Source: Candidatus Alkanophagales archaeon
GTDB lineage: Archaea; Halobacteriota; Syntropharchaeia; Alkanophagales; B39-G2
Direction of reading: 5' to 3'
Assembly: GCA_003661185.1 (NCBI GenBank)
Contig: QMVQ01000119.1
Coordinates: 1-5,639, forward strand
Length of the DNA stretch: 5,639 nucleotides
A program made the position numbers and the translations under genes. The notes beneath the pieces are model-generated. The model was given only the letters and a program-made list of their open reading frames with translations, ran no database searches and was not told where the DNA came from. Of the stretch, positions 1 through 5,555 are shown piece after piece. The stretch's first letter is position 1, and the number at the start of each line of letters is the position of its first letter.

Positions 1-105
1 AGCCCGTCGTGAAACTCCAACTCGGAACCGGAGCGGTGCTCCTAAAGGGGTCGGAGTGGAGAGGTTTAAAGTGAAGCTCCCGGCTTTAGCCGCGGAGTAG
101 CTCGC
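1..105 (+). repeat. IS200/IS605-type right end with omega-RNA-like hairpins, copy 1 (left edge truncated)
   Basis: This block matches positions 5351-5450 in the same orientation, with about 14 mismatches over 100 aligned bases plus one 5-base gap. It ends in a hairpin typical of TnpB-element right ends. A basal stem 76-80/94-98 and an apical stem 81-84/89-92 enclose a TTTA loop, with one bulged C at 93, and an outer stem 71-74/102-105 closes it. Upstream are a ctcc/ggag hairpin (15-18/30-33) and a hairpin at 38-42/47-51. Similarity to the other copy stops at 105, which suggests an element boundary. In such elements the transcript 3' part is the omega RNA, and the bases just after the right end act as the guide. 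That role is inferred from the family. The left part of the element lies outside the window. Confidence 0.6.
2..100 (+). CDS. possible C-terminal tail of a tnpB gene (partial, start outside window)
   Basis: The frame beginning at base 2 is open from the window edge to a TAG at 98-100 and encodes 32 residues, starting ARRETPTRNRSGAP and ending VKLPALAAE. It is rich in Arg, Pro and Ala, and it runs into the right-end hairpin. TnpB genes of IS200/IS605-type elements often end in a low-complexity basic tail overlapping the omega RNA and the element end, so this may be such a tail. None of the diagnostic TnpB parts (RuvC acidic residues, zinc-ribbon cysteines) are inside the window. The equivalent frame in the right copy is broken by a stop and a 5-base length difference, so the DNA could equally be non-coding. 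Confidence 0.35.
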   Translation, partial: ARRETPTRNRSGAPKGVGVERFKVKLPALAAE

Positions 106-118
106 GATGCAGTGTTGC

Positions 119-124
119 TTTTTT
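119..124 (+). terminator. T6 run after repeat copy 1
   Basis: A run of six T on the plus strand begins 14 bases after the right-end hairpin (105) and is followed by a second T4 run at 127-130. Archaeal transcription commonly stops at such T tracts. A plus-strand transcript through the left repeat would thus end here with a 3' extension of about 13-19 bases, close to a TnpB guide length. The tract overlaps the stop codon of the convergent histidine kinase gene. Confidence 0.35.
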
Positions 125-2040
125 CATTTTGGCAGCGTGAAGAAGAAACGGCTGCCCCTGCCCACTTCGCTCTCAGCCCATACGCGTCCGCCATGTGCCT
201 CCACGACGCTCCGCACGACGAAAAGCCCAACCCCCATGCCCTTTTTATGAGATAAGTAGCTGCCAACCTCGTAAAAAGCCTCAAATATTCTGTCAAGCTT
301 GTCCTTTGGGATGCCGACGCCGCTGTCGGCGACGCAAAACCTCACGTAGTCCTTTCCGCTCTCGGAAATTTCTTCGACGGTTATTTCTATGCTACCGCCT
401 TCAGGCGTAAATTTTATGGCGTTTTCGAGGAGGTTGAAAATGGCGCTTTTTATTTTTTCCCCGTCGCATACTACCTTCACATCTGGGACGCTCACACGCA
501 ACACGTGCCCTCTCTGCCTTAGAAGGGCGTTTAAATCCCTCACAACATCGTAAACCAGCGTTTTTGTCGAGTGCTCTTTCTTGTCAAGACGTAGCTGCCC
601 CTCTTTTATCGTCATCACCGCTCGTAAGTCGTCCAAAAGCTTTATCAGCCTATTTACACTTTCGCTGATCACGAGCAGCCGCTCTTGCTGCTCATAACTC
701 AGCTCGCCGAAGACGCCGCTGAGAAGCATGTCCATGTTGCCTCGGATTATCGTGAGCGGCGTTCCCAGTTCATGAATGGCAATCATCATAAAGTTATCTT
801 TCATCTCGTCCAGCTCTTTTAACCGCTCGTAAGCTTCCGCAAGTTCCCTCTTCGAGGCATCAACGTCCTCAAGGATGTTTAATAATGCCTTCCTTGCATC
901 CATTAGCTCCCTCACCGTCGCCTTTAGCTCCTCCGTCTGCCGCTCAAGGGCTCTCGTTTTCTCCTCAAGCTCTTTCTCTCTCGCAACAAGCTTTGAAATG
1001 TCTCGAAGCTCTATCAAATGCCCGAGCAGTGCGTCCTTGAACATTATTGGCGAAACTATGACCTCTAAGACGCCACTCGGTAGCTCCACGGGCTTCCTAA
1101 GCTCTTTCAGCTCGCTAACAATCCTGATAAGCTCCTTCGCCTCGTCCTTAACCATTACTTCTAGATCTTTGAGAGGCTTTCCCACAATTTTCTTGGATTC
1201 GACGCCAAAAAGCTCTTCAACGGGCTCATTGGCGAGCTGTATCCTGCCGAAGCGGTCAATAACTATAAATCCGTCCTCGATGCTCTTCACGAGATTATTG
1301 AGCATGACCTCAGAGGGAAGAAACCTGTATTTCAGAAGCACGCAAGCTACGACTGTGGCGCCGGCGACGGTGAACGCCGAGGCTAATGGGGGCACCTGCA
1401 CACTCGTGAGCGGGATGAAGTTTTTGTTAAGCGGAAGGAGTATGTCGGTGAATACGCTAAGCGCCACTACGACGAGAGCGGTGGATGCCACCGCCCGCAC
1501 TTGCAGAAATTCAAACCTGTCGTCCTTTGAAAATTTATATGATCTGAGAAACTCGAAGGCGACAACGAACATGACGCCGATGAAATAAAATAAAAATGCC
1601 GTTAGCAGGGGCGTTCCCACATATTCGTAGCCCCAGAAGCGGAGTTCCACGCCGCTTATCAACTTGCCCTTGAGAAGGAGGGGGAGAAATGCGATGGAAA
1701 TGCAGTAAAAGGCGGCCAAGAGGTATTTCTGCGACGCTCGTTTTAGTTTCAGTCTTGTGTTCTCGGGGAACGCCGTCGCAAAGTGGTAGAACGTGGGGGG
1801 TATAAAGAGCACACCCATACACTCCACCATGCTCCAGAATAACGGGTCGTCGAGGCGTAGGCGACGCATTAACTCGCCCACATCCCATATAATAAGCGAG
1901 ATGAAGAGCAACACGAGCGTCTTGCCAACGGTATTTTTTCTCTCGGTTACCGATACAAAAATTACTAAGAGGACATTGATAAGAAGTGCGATTGCGGATA
2001 TCAAAACATATATGTTTGTCATATCTACTTCTTTTTTCAT
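124..2040 (-). CDS. membrane sensor histidine kinase (7TM sensor - PAS - HisKA - HATPase)
   Basis: The protein is a two-component sensor kinase of 638 residues in the inner (cytoplasmic) membrane. About seven hydrophobic segments fill residues 8-236 (roughly 8-31, 38-57, 71-91, 105-124, 144-166, 183-203, 218-236), resembling the 7TM histidine kinase N-terminal domain. A PAS-like domain follows (about 250-348, with DGFIVIDRFGRIQLAN), then a charged coiled coil (350-415). The HisKA H-box is IHELGTPL, with phosphoacceptor His423, Glu424 and Thr427, so the HExxT phosphatase motif is kept. The usual Ser before the His and Arg after Leu are replaced by Ile and Gly. The ATPase domain has the N-box (Asn536, Asn540), G1 DSGVGIP (572-578), F-box (Phe586, Phe589) and G2 GMGVGL (601-606), and appears intact. 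There is no receiver domain, and no response regulator is in the window. The input signal is unknown. Either Met1 or Met7 (codon at 2020-2022) could be the start; neither has a strong ribosome-binding site. Confidence 0.93.
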   Translation of the reverse strand: MKKEVDMTNIYVLISAIALLINVLLVIFVSVTERKNTVGKTLVLLFISLIIWDVGELMRRLRLDDPLFWSMVECMGVLFIPPTFYHFATAFPENTRLKLKRASQKYLLAAFYCISIAFLPLLLKGKLISGVELRFWGYEYVGTPLLTAFLFYFIGVMFVVAFEFLRSYKFSKDDRFEFLQVRAVASTALVVVALSVFTDILLPLNKNFIPLTSVQVPPLASAFTVAGATVVACVLLKYRFLPSEVMLNNLVKSIEDGFIVIDRFGRIQLANEPVEELFGVESKKIVGKPLKDLEVMVKDEAKELIRIVSELKELRKPVELPSGVLEVIVSPIMFKDALLGHLIELRDISKLVAREKELEEKTRALERQTEELKATVRELMDARKALLNILEDVDASKRELAEAYERLKELDEMKDNFMMIAIHELGTPLTIIRGNMDMLLSGVFGELSYEQQERLLVISESVNRLIKLLDDLRAVMTIKEGQLRLDKKEHSTKTLVYDVVRDLNALLRQRGHVLRVSVPDVKVVCDGEKIKSAIFNLLENAIKFTPEGGSIEITVEEISESGKDYVRFCVADSGVGIPKDKLDRIFEAFYEVGSYLSHKKGMGVGLFVVRSVVEAHGGRVWAESEVGRGSRFFFTLPK

Positions 2041-2071
2041 CGCAACTTAATAATATGACTTATGGGAGACC
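2041..2071. promoter_or_regulatory. divergent intergenic promoter region between kinase and tldE
   Basis: Only 31 bases separate the two divergent start codons. They contain one AT-rich core, roughly ttaataat at 2047-2054. On the plus strand its centre lies about 22-25 bases before the tldE ATG (2072), so that transcript would be leaderless or nearly so; a gggag at 2064-2068 is only 3 bases from the ATG. On the minus strand the same core lies about 28 bases before Met7 of the kinase, which would make Met7 a leaderless start. The sharing of one core by both genes is inference from spacing. A kinase promoter inside tldE is not excluded. Confidence 0.4.
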
Positions 2072-3397
2072 ATGTTCGGACTTTTAGAACGGGCGTTGGA
2101 AACGGCACTGAAGGATTGTGAGCAGGCTGAAATTTATGCGGAGCGAAGCAGAGTTCTGAGCATTGATTTTGAAAAAGGTAAAGTGAAGCGGGGGAAAGTC
2201 GGCGAGAACCTAGGGATTGGTATCAGAGTGGTGCTTTCAAAAAAGGTGGGGTTCTCTTATACAACATCGGCAGAGCGTCTTGAGGAGTGCATTGCCGCCG
2301 CCATAAGGCAGGCGAAAGCTTCCGAGACTGATGAAGCATTTGAGGGTTTGCCACAGCCTTCGAAGGGCTACTCGACTCCGGAGAGGACCTTTGATGAGGC
2401 GGTAGTTGCGTTAAGCGCTGGAGCGGCTGTGGAGCTTTGCGAGAGCATGATTTCAGCGGCGTTAGAAAAAGGCGTGAAGACGGTGGAAGGCGGTTTCTCT
2501 GCGGGTTACGATGAAGTTTTTGTGCTGAGCTCCGAGGGTGTGAAAACGCAAGACAGGGCGACCTTTGTCTCTGGTAGTTTGACGGCGATTGCGAGTTCAG
2601 CGGGCGGTGAGGAGGTTGCGGCGTGGGAAGGCACGGTGTCGCATTTTCTGCAGGATTTCGACGCGGAATTCGTCGGGCGGGAGGCGGCGAGCGTCGCAGT
2701 CGCAAGCCTGGGCGGCGAGCGTTGCGAGACGAGGAAGATGCCAGTAGTGCTGACGCCGAAATCGCTGCAAAGCCTCCTGCCTTACACAACGATTGCGCAA
2801 TTGAACGCTGAAAATGTGCAGAAGAAACAGTCTCCCTACTACAAAAAAAAGAACGAGAGTATTGCGAGTGAAATTTTAACCATCTTGGACGACGGCACGC
2901 TCCCTGGAGGCTTGAACACGAGAAAGATGGACGGCGAAGGTATCGCCTCGCAGAAAACCATGCTTGTGGAGTGCGGCGTCCTTAAAAATTTTCTCTACGA
3001 CTCATATACGGCAACAAAAGACAACGTGGAGAGCACGGGGAACGCCGTTCGCAGCTACGACACGCTGCCAAGGGTCGGCGCCACGAACTTCGTGCTGACT
3101 GCTGAAGAGCTTTTGAAAAAGGAAGAGTTGCTTGGAGAGATCAAGGAGGGTTTGCTCGTCCACGACCTCATCGGTGCACACACGGCATCACGGGCATCTG
3201 GCGAGTTTTCAGTGGTCGCATACAATGCCTTCATCGTCCGCAGGGGTGAACTCCGTCCTGCTAAGAACGTCATGCTCGCCGGCGCCTCCACCGAAATTTT
3301 AAAGAACGTCGTGGCGCTCGCCGATGATGTCCGGCAGCTCGGCAGCGTCGTCTCACCGTCAATCCTCGTCAAAAACATACAAGTGGTCTCGGCGTAG
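2072..3397 (+). CDS. tldE: TldE/PmbA-type metalloprotease-like subunit
   Basis: The product is 441 residues, the usual length of archaeal TldD/PmbA-family proteins, and looks soluble and cytoplasmic with no signal peptide or membrane helices. In characterised systems TldD and TldE form a heteromer that degrades or matures modified or unfolded small peptides (for example microcin B17 in E. coli), with the zinc site on TldD. This protein has the family's N-terminal domain (about 17-85) and C-terminal domain (about 223-438). It has LNAENVQKKQSPY (244-256) where TldD carries HExxxH, so it is the TldE-like, non-zinc member. Other family segments are the LDDGTLPGG/DGEGI stretch (272-291), the GVLKNFLYDSYTA block (302-314) and GEFSVVAYNAFIVRRGEL (377-394). 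No tldD is in the window, so its partner must be elsewhere or absent. The ATG at 2072 is the first start and is preceded by gggag at short spacing. Confidence 0.88.
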   Translation: MFGLLERALETALKDCEQAEIYAERSRVLSIDFEKGKVKRGKVGENLGIGIRVVLSKKVGFSYTTSAERLEECIAAAIRQAKASETDEAFEGLPQPSKGYSTPERTFDEAVVALSAGAAVELCESMISAALEKGVKTVEGGFSAGYDEVFVLSSEGVKTQDRATFVSGSLTAIASSAGGEEVAAWEGTVSHFLQDFDAEFVGREAASVAVASLGGERCETRKMPVVLTPKSLQSLLPYTTIAQLNAENVQKKQSPYYKKKNESIASEILTILDDGTLPGGLNTRKMDGEGIASQKTMLVECGVLKNFLYDSYTATKDNVESTGNAVRSYDTLPRVGATNFVLTAEELLKKEELLGEIKEGLLVHDLIGAHTASRASGEFSVVAYNAFIVRRGELRPAKNVMLAGASTEILKNVVALADDVRQLGSVVSPSILVKNIQVVSA

Positions 3398-3522
3398 CTC
3401 GACGTGACAGTGCCGTATCAGAGTGGCTAAGCGAGGGGCATGGAGGCACGAGCATGGTCATTAGCGGGTTCCACAAAGAGACTTCTATCCCGCTTTGCGC
3501 ATTAAGATGTGTTAGATTGAGA

Positions 3523-3599
3523 CTCCCGGTCAAGGCTAGTCGTCCCTTTTACGGCGTGGGAGAATCCTTGACCTCCACAGGAATGCTCACGGGGACGAC
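3523..3599 (+). ncRNA. candidate structured RNA or regulatory pseudoknot
   Basis: Two perfect 8-bp complementary pairs are interleaved: ggtcaagg (3528-3535) with ccttgacc (3566-3573), and gtcgtccc (3539-3546) with gggacgac (3592-3599). The order a-b-a'-b' is that of an H-type pseudoknot, with linkers of 3, 19 and 18 bases. A competing 5-bp stem pairs ctccc (3523-3527) with gggag (3558-3562), giving a possible alternative fold. The outline gagactcccg ... cgtgggagaat resembles a TnpB-element right-end hairpin with extra bases inserted in its loop. The strand is assumed. It could be an untranslated RNA, a regulatory element of the downstream gene, or a protein-binding site. Confidence 0.35.
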
Positions 3600-3650
3600 C
3601 CTTAAAAACAAAGCTCTCGGATTTTAGACATTATTGGTAAGTAGTAATGA

Positions 3651-3656
3651 TTTAAA
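3651..3656 (+). promoter_or_regulatory. candidate TATA box for the membrane glycosyltransferase gene
   Basis: The bases tttaaa sit about 25 bases upstream of 3678, which would give a leader of roughly 25 bases before the chosen ATG at 3705. A second AT-rich element, ttaaaaa at 3602-3608, just after the interleaved repeats, is an alternative and would give a leader of about 70 bases. Neither is a perfect archaeal consensus. Confidence 0.35.
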
Positions 3657-3704
3657 GAGGGGCATCCGAACAGTAAGTTGCACAGTGCGCAGGACGGGTC
3701 TGCG

Positions 3705-5219
3705 ATGAAAGAAGAACATAAATATCTTCTCATAATTGCAGTGGTATTCGCTCTGGTTATCGGAGGGATTCTTTCTGTGCCGTATGACCCACAAGCAGAC
3801 ATTGTTGATGCGGTTTCAATTGATACATGGGCGCACCTATATATTGACGGTATATACAAGATGCCCCTATATGAGTTTCTGGAAAAGTATCCTAGAGCGT
3901 TACAGAGCGGTGTGATCGAAGAAGACGGCGAGTATTATGTTGTGACGGAGAAGGGAATTGGTTATGTTTTATTCTACGCATTGATGATAGCATTGGGCAT
4001 TCAACGATTTACGGGGACAATTCTCGCTTTGATTGCCGTAGTATCTACCTACATCCTTTCAAGAAGGCTTTTTGGCGTGAGATGTGCTGCGTTATCCACC
4101 ATACTGCTTCTTACGACAGGAATTGCGATGATTATGACTTATCGTTATGCATGGGTCGATTACGGGACGATGGCGTTCCTTGTGCTTTCAATCTGCCTCT
4201 TTATAGAGGGTGTTGCTCGAAAGAGTTCGGTGCTATGTCTTTTGTCGGGGTCTGTCTTCTCTGTGGCTGTATCGACCCGCTACCCGGTGGGGCTGCTCGT
4301 TGTTCTCCCATTTGTTTACCTACTGGTAAAAGAGGCTCCAAGGATGAAGCTTATAGTGGCATTCTGTATCGGGCTTTTAATACTCTTAACACCTCTCCTG
4401 TGGTATAACACCATTACCTATGGTGGTCCTTTCAAGTCGGGCTATGATGTTCGCCGTCTTGGCGACTTCGTGCGTGGTGAACATGAAATTGAGTTGGGAG
4501 AGGGGGAGGGGGCGTCAAAATACTGGAGCATCGAAGGTGCGGTTGATAATCTTACAGACGTTCCGCAGATGTTTCTTATCGCAATGCCAGTCTTTTATCT
4601 AGCGTTTTTCGGGCTTTACAGGTCTTATAAGGATAATAAAGCTGGGTTTTACCTTCTATTTTCCTGGATAACACTTACAATGATTCTTTACTTCCCGATG
4701 GGGCATCTTGGAGGTGTGGGGTTACAAGCACTTCAGCAAGTGCGGTATTTCCTCCCGATGCTTCCAGCACTCTGCATCTTCGGGGCAAATGCACTTTCAG
4801 GTCTTTTTTCAAAGGGAAAATATGGAGGAATTCTTGTGGCGGCTCTGCTGATAATATTGGCTGGAGTAGGTGTCTCTGCAACAATATGGAATATGCATAC
4901 ATGGGATGCGACTGGAAGGTTTAAAGAGATTGACGTAGACCTTAAATCCCTATATGAGAACCCATCAGCCTTTAACAACGGGATCGTCACCTTAAGGCAC
5001 TTGATCGTGATTAAATATGTGAGAGGTGGCTTAATCGTAAAAGATTCTACCACATTCGAGGATATGCTTCTTTGTTTCCCCAGACCACCTCCACAGAGCG
5101 TGAAGGAGCTTGATAGAATCACGGGTAAGTTCATCTGGAAGGATCGAAATCAGAATGGGAGTATGGAGAGAGGAGAAGGTGTTATTATGGTAAAGGAGAT
5201 TCGCTGGGTGCTCCCATGA
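3705..5219 (+). CDS. polytopic membrane glycosyltransferase-like protein (GT-C/GT39-type) with C-terminal EF-hand-like loop
   Basis: The 504-residue product has about 10-12 hydrophobic helices (first at 7-24; others near 84-118, 127-168, 175-205, 213-232, 288-330, 347-367, 374-391). After the first helix comes a loop with Asp32, Asp35 and Asp40 (IDTWAH), where GT-C enzymes carry catalytic or metal-binding acidic residues. The segments NTITYGGPFKSGY (235-247) and RYFLPMLPALCIFGANAL (347-364) resemble the membrane glycosyltransferases that use polyprenyl-phosphate sugars, such as the GT39/ArnT-like group. The activity is inferred from this overall pattern; donor and acceptor are unknown. A tail of about 110 residues (392-504), probably outside the membrane, ends with DRNQNGSMERGE (480-491), which fits a 12-residue calcium-binding EF-hand loop. 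I start at ATG 3705, preceded by aggacgg at 3691-3697. An in-frame TTG at 3678 would add nine polar residues before the first helix. Sampled lines look more AT-rich than tldE, which may hint at a separate origin. Confidence 0.75.
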   Translation: MKEEHKYLLIIAVVFALVIGGILSVPYDPQADIVDAVSIDTWAHLYIDGIYKMPLYEFLEKYPRALQSGVIEEDGEYYVVTEKGIGYVLFYALMIALGIQRFTGTILALIAVVSTYILSRRLFGVRCAALSTILLLTTGIAMIMTYRYAWVDYGTMAFLVLSICLFIEGVARKSSVLCLLSGSVFSVAVSTRYPVGLLVVLPFVYLLVKEAPRMKLIVAFCIGLLILLTPLLWYNTITYGGPFKSGYDVRRLGDFVRGEHEIELGEGEGASKYWSIEGAVDNLTDVPQMFLIAMPVFYLAFFGLYRSYKDNKAGFYLLFSWITLTMILYFPMGHLGGVGLQALQQVRYFLPMLPALCIFGANALSGLFSKGKYGGILVAALLIILAGVGVSATIWNMHTWDATGRFKEIDVDLKSLYENPSAFNNGIVTLRHLIVIKYVRGGLIVKDSTTFEDMLLCFPRPPPQSVKELDRITGKFIWKDRNQNGSMERGEGVIMVKEIRWVLP

Positions 5220-5224
5220 TTTTT
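5220..5224 (+). terminator. T5 run directly after the glycosyltransferase stop codon
   Basis: Five T follow the TGA at once. Short T tracts terminate archaeal transcription, so this is a plausible but weak end signal. A 6-bp inverted repeat further on (5234-5239 with 5263-5268) could add to it. Confidence 0.3.
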
Positions 5225-5233
5225 ACAAGATTT

Positions 5234-5268
5234 CGGCGAGAAAGCTTATGGTTTGAACCGAATCGCCG
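5234..5268. repeat. inverted repeat upstream of the TATA box
   Basis: The arms cggcga (5234-5239) and tcgccg (5263-5268) are perfect complements separated by 23 bases. An alternative pairing is ttcgg (5232-5236) with ccgaa (5258-5262). The right arm ends 5 bases before the TATA box at 5274, so this is either a terminator hairpin for the preceding gene or an operator-like site for the RNA downstream. Confidence 0.35.
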
Positions 5269-5273
5269 TTAGG

Positions 5274-5281
5274 TTTATATA
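5274..5281 (+). promoter_or_regulatory. consensus archaeal TATA box for the right-hand repeat RNA
   Basis: The bases tttatata match the archaeal TATA consensus very well and are the best promoter element in the window. A start site about 25 bases downstream would fall near 5302-5306, just before the first hairpin of the omega-RNA-like repeat. No protein-coding start with a good frame lies at that distance, so the promoter probably serves the RNA. Transcription itself is inferred. Confidence 0.6.
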
Positions 5282-5302
5282 TTGTTTGCAATTTTGTTAT
5301 TA

Positions 5303-5450
5303 GCGAGGCTGCGGGTATATCCTGCAGTCAGGGGCTGCGGTGAGCCAGCCAGCTCGTCGTGAAACTCCGGCTCGGAACCGGAGCGGTGCTCCTCAAGGAG
5401 TCTGAGCGGAGAGACGTGAAGCTCCCGCCTTCAGTCGTGGAGCAGCTCAC
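5303..5450 (+). ncRNA. stand-alone omega-RNA-like gene / TnpB-element right end, copy 2
   Basis: Bases 5351-5450 repeat the block at the left window edge on the same strand. The transcript predicted from the TATA box would fold into five consecutive hairpins: 5307-5315/5321-5329 (9 bp with two G-U pairs), 5333-5337/5346-5350, 5365-5370/5378-5383, 5388-5392/5397-5401, and the right-end hairpin 5421-5427/5436-5443 with a bulged T at 5438, closed by gtga 5416-5419 with tcac 5447-5450. TnpB uses an RNA of this kind, made from the element's 3' end, with the guide lying just beyond the right end; here that would begin at 5451 (atgtaagcgg). No tnpB precedes it: the frame matching the possible tnpB tail meets TGA at 5403-5405. 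The call is a remnant, a non-autonomous element, or a retained guide-type RNA, chosen from architecture rather than a database match. Confidence 0.5.
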
Positions 5451-5511
5451 ATGTAAGCGGTATAACATAGATAAAATCAAAAATGTTGACGGAAAACGTA
5501 ATCACTAAATG

Positions 5512-5555
5512 AAGCATCACCAATAGACATGAACACATTGCTCAGCGTGATGCTT
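5512..5555 (-). terminator. 9-bp inverted repeat, possible terminator or RNA hairpin
   Basis: The arms aagcatcac (5512-5520) and gtgatgctt (5547-5555) are perfect complements. Inside, caat (5521-5524) pairs with attg (5537-5540), leaving a 6-base bulge (5541-5546) and a 12-base loop. On the minus strand it begins immediately at the stop codon of the possible partial gene at 5555-5638 and is followed by a T4 run (complement of 5493-5496), which fits a terminator for that gene. Confidence 0.4.

Larger units (their letters stand above)
3398..3704. other. intergenic region of 307 bases without a supported gene
   Basis: No convincing coding frame was seen. The region holds a 6-bp inverted repeat (agcggg 3463-3468 with cccgct 3489-3494), the interleaved repeats described at 3523-3599, and two AT-rich promoter-like elements (3602-3608 and 3651-3656). 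The start of the region (3396-3415) and the section 3519-3564 each show weak similarity to parts of the TnpB-type repeats at the window ends. It may therefore contain a decayed third element end. The gap is long compared with the 31-base gap on the other side of tldE. Confidence 0.6.

Noticed and set aside
875..1588. Plus-strand open frame of 237 codons opposite the kinase
   Set aside because: It is a Ser/Thr-rich antisense shadow of the PAS and HisKA coding region; the minus-strand product has all kinase motifs.
2223..2800. Long minus-strand open frames opposite tldE
   Set aside because: They are shadows in a GC-rich gene, with low-complexity Arg/Pro/Ser products and no family resemblance, while the plus-strand frame matches a known family throughout.
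3435..3665. 9-base direct repeat gaggggcat at 3435-3443 and 3657-3665
   Set aside because: It is short, has no further matching flank, and is not linked to an element end; a chance match is likely.
3678..3704. TTG start at 3678 for the glycosyltransferase gene
   Set aside because: It adds only nine polar residues ahead of the first membrane helix. The ATG at 3705 has an aggacgg at reasonable spacing and gives the typical short N-terminus.
5344..5507. Open plus-strand frame through repeat copy 2 (includes VKLPPSVVEQLT)
   Set aside because: It has no good start codon or ribosome-binding site, and the matching frame in copy 1 stops at 72-74. The conserved signal fits an RNA or element end better.
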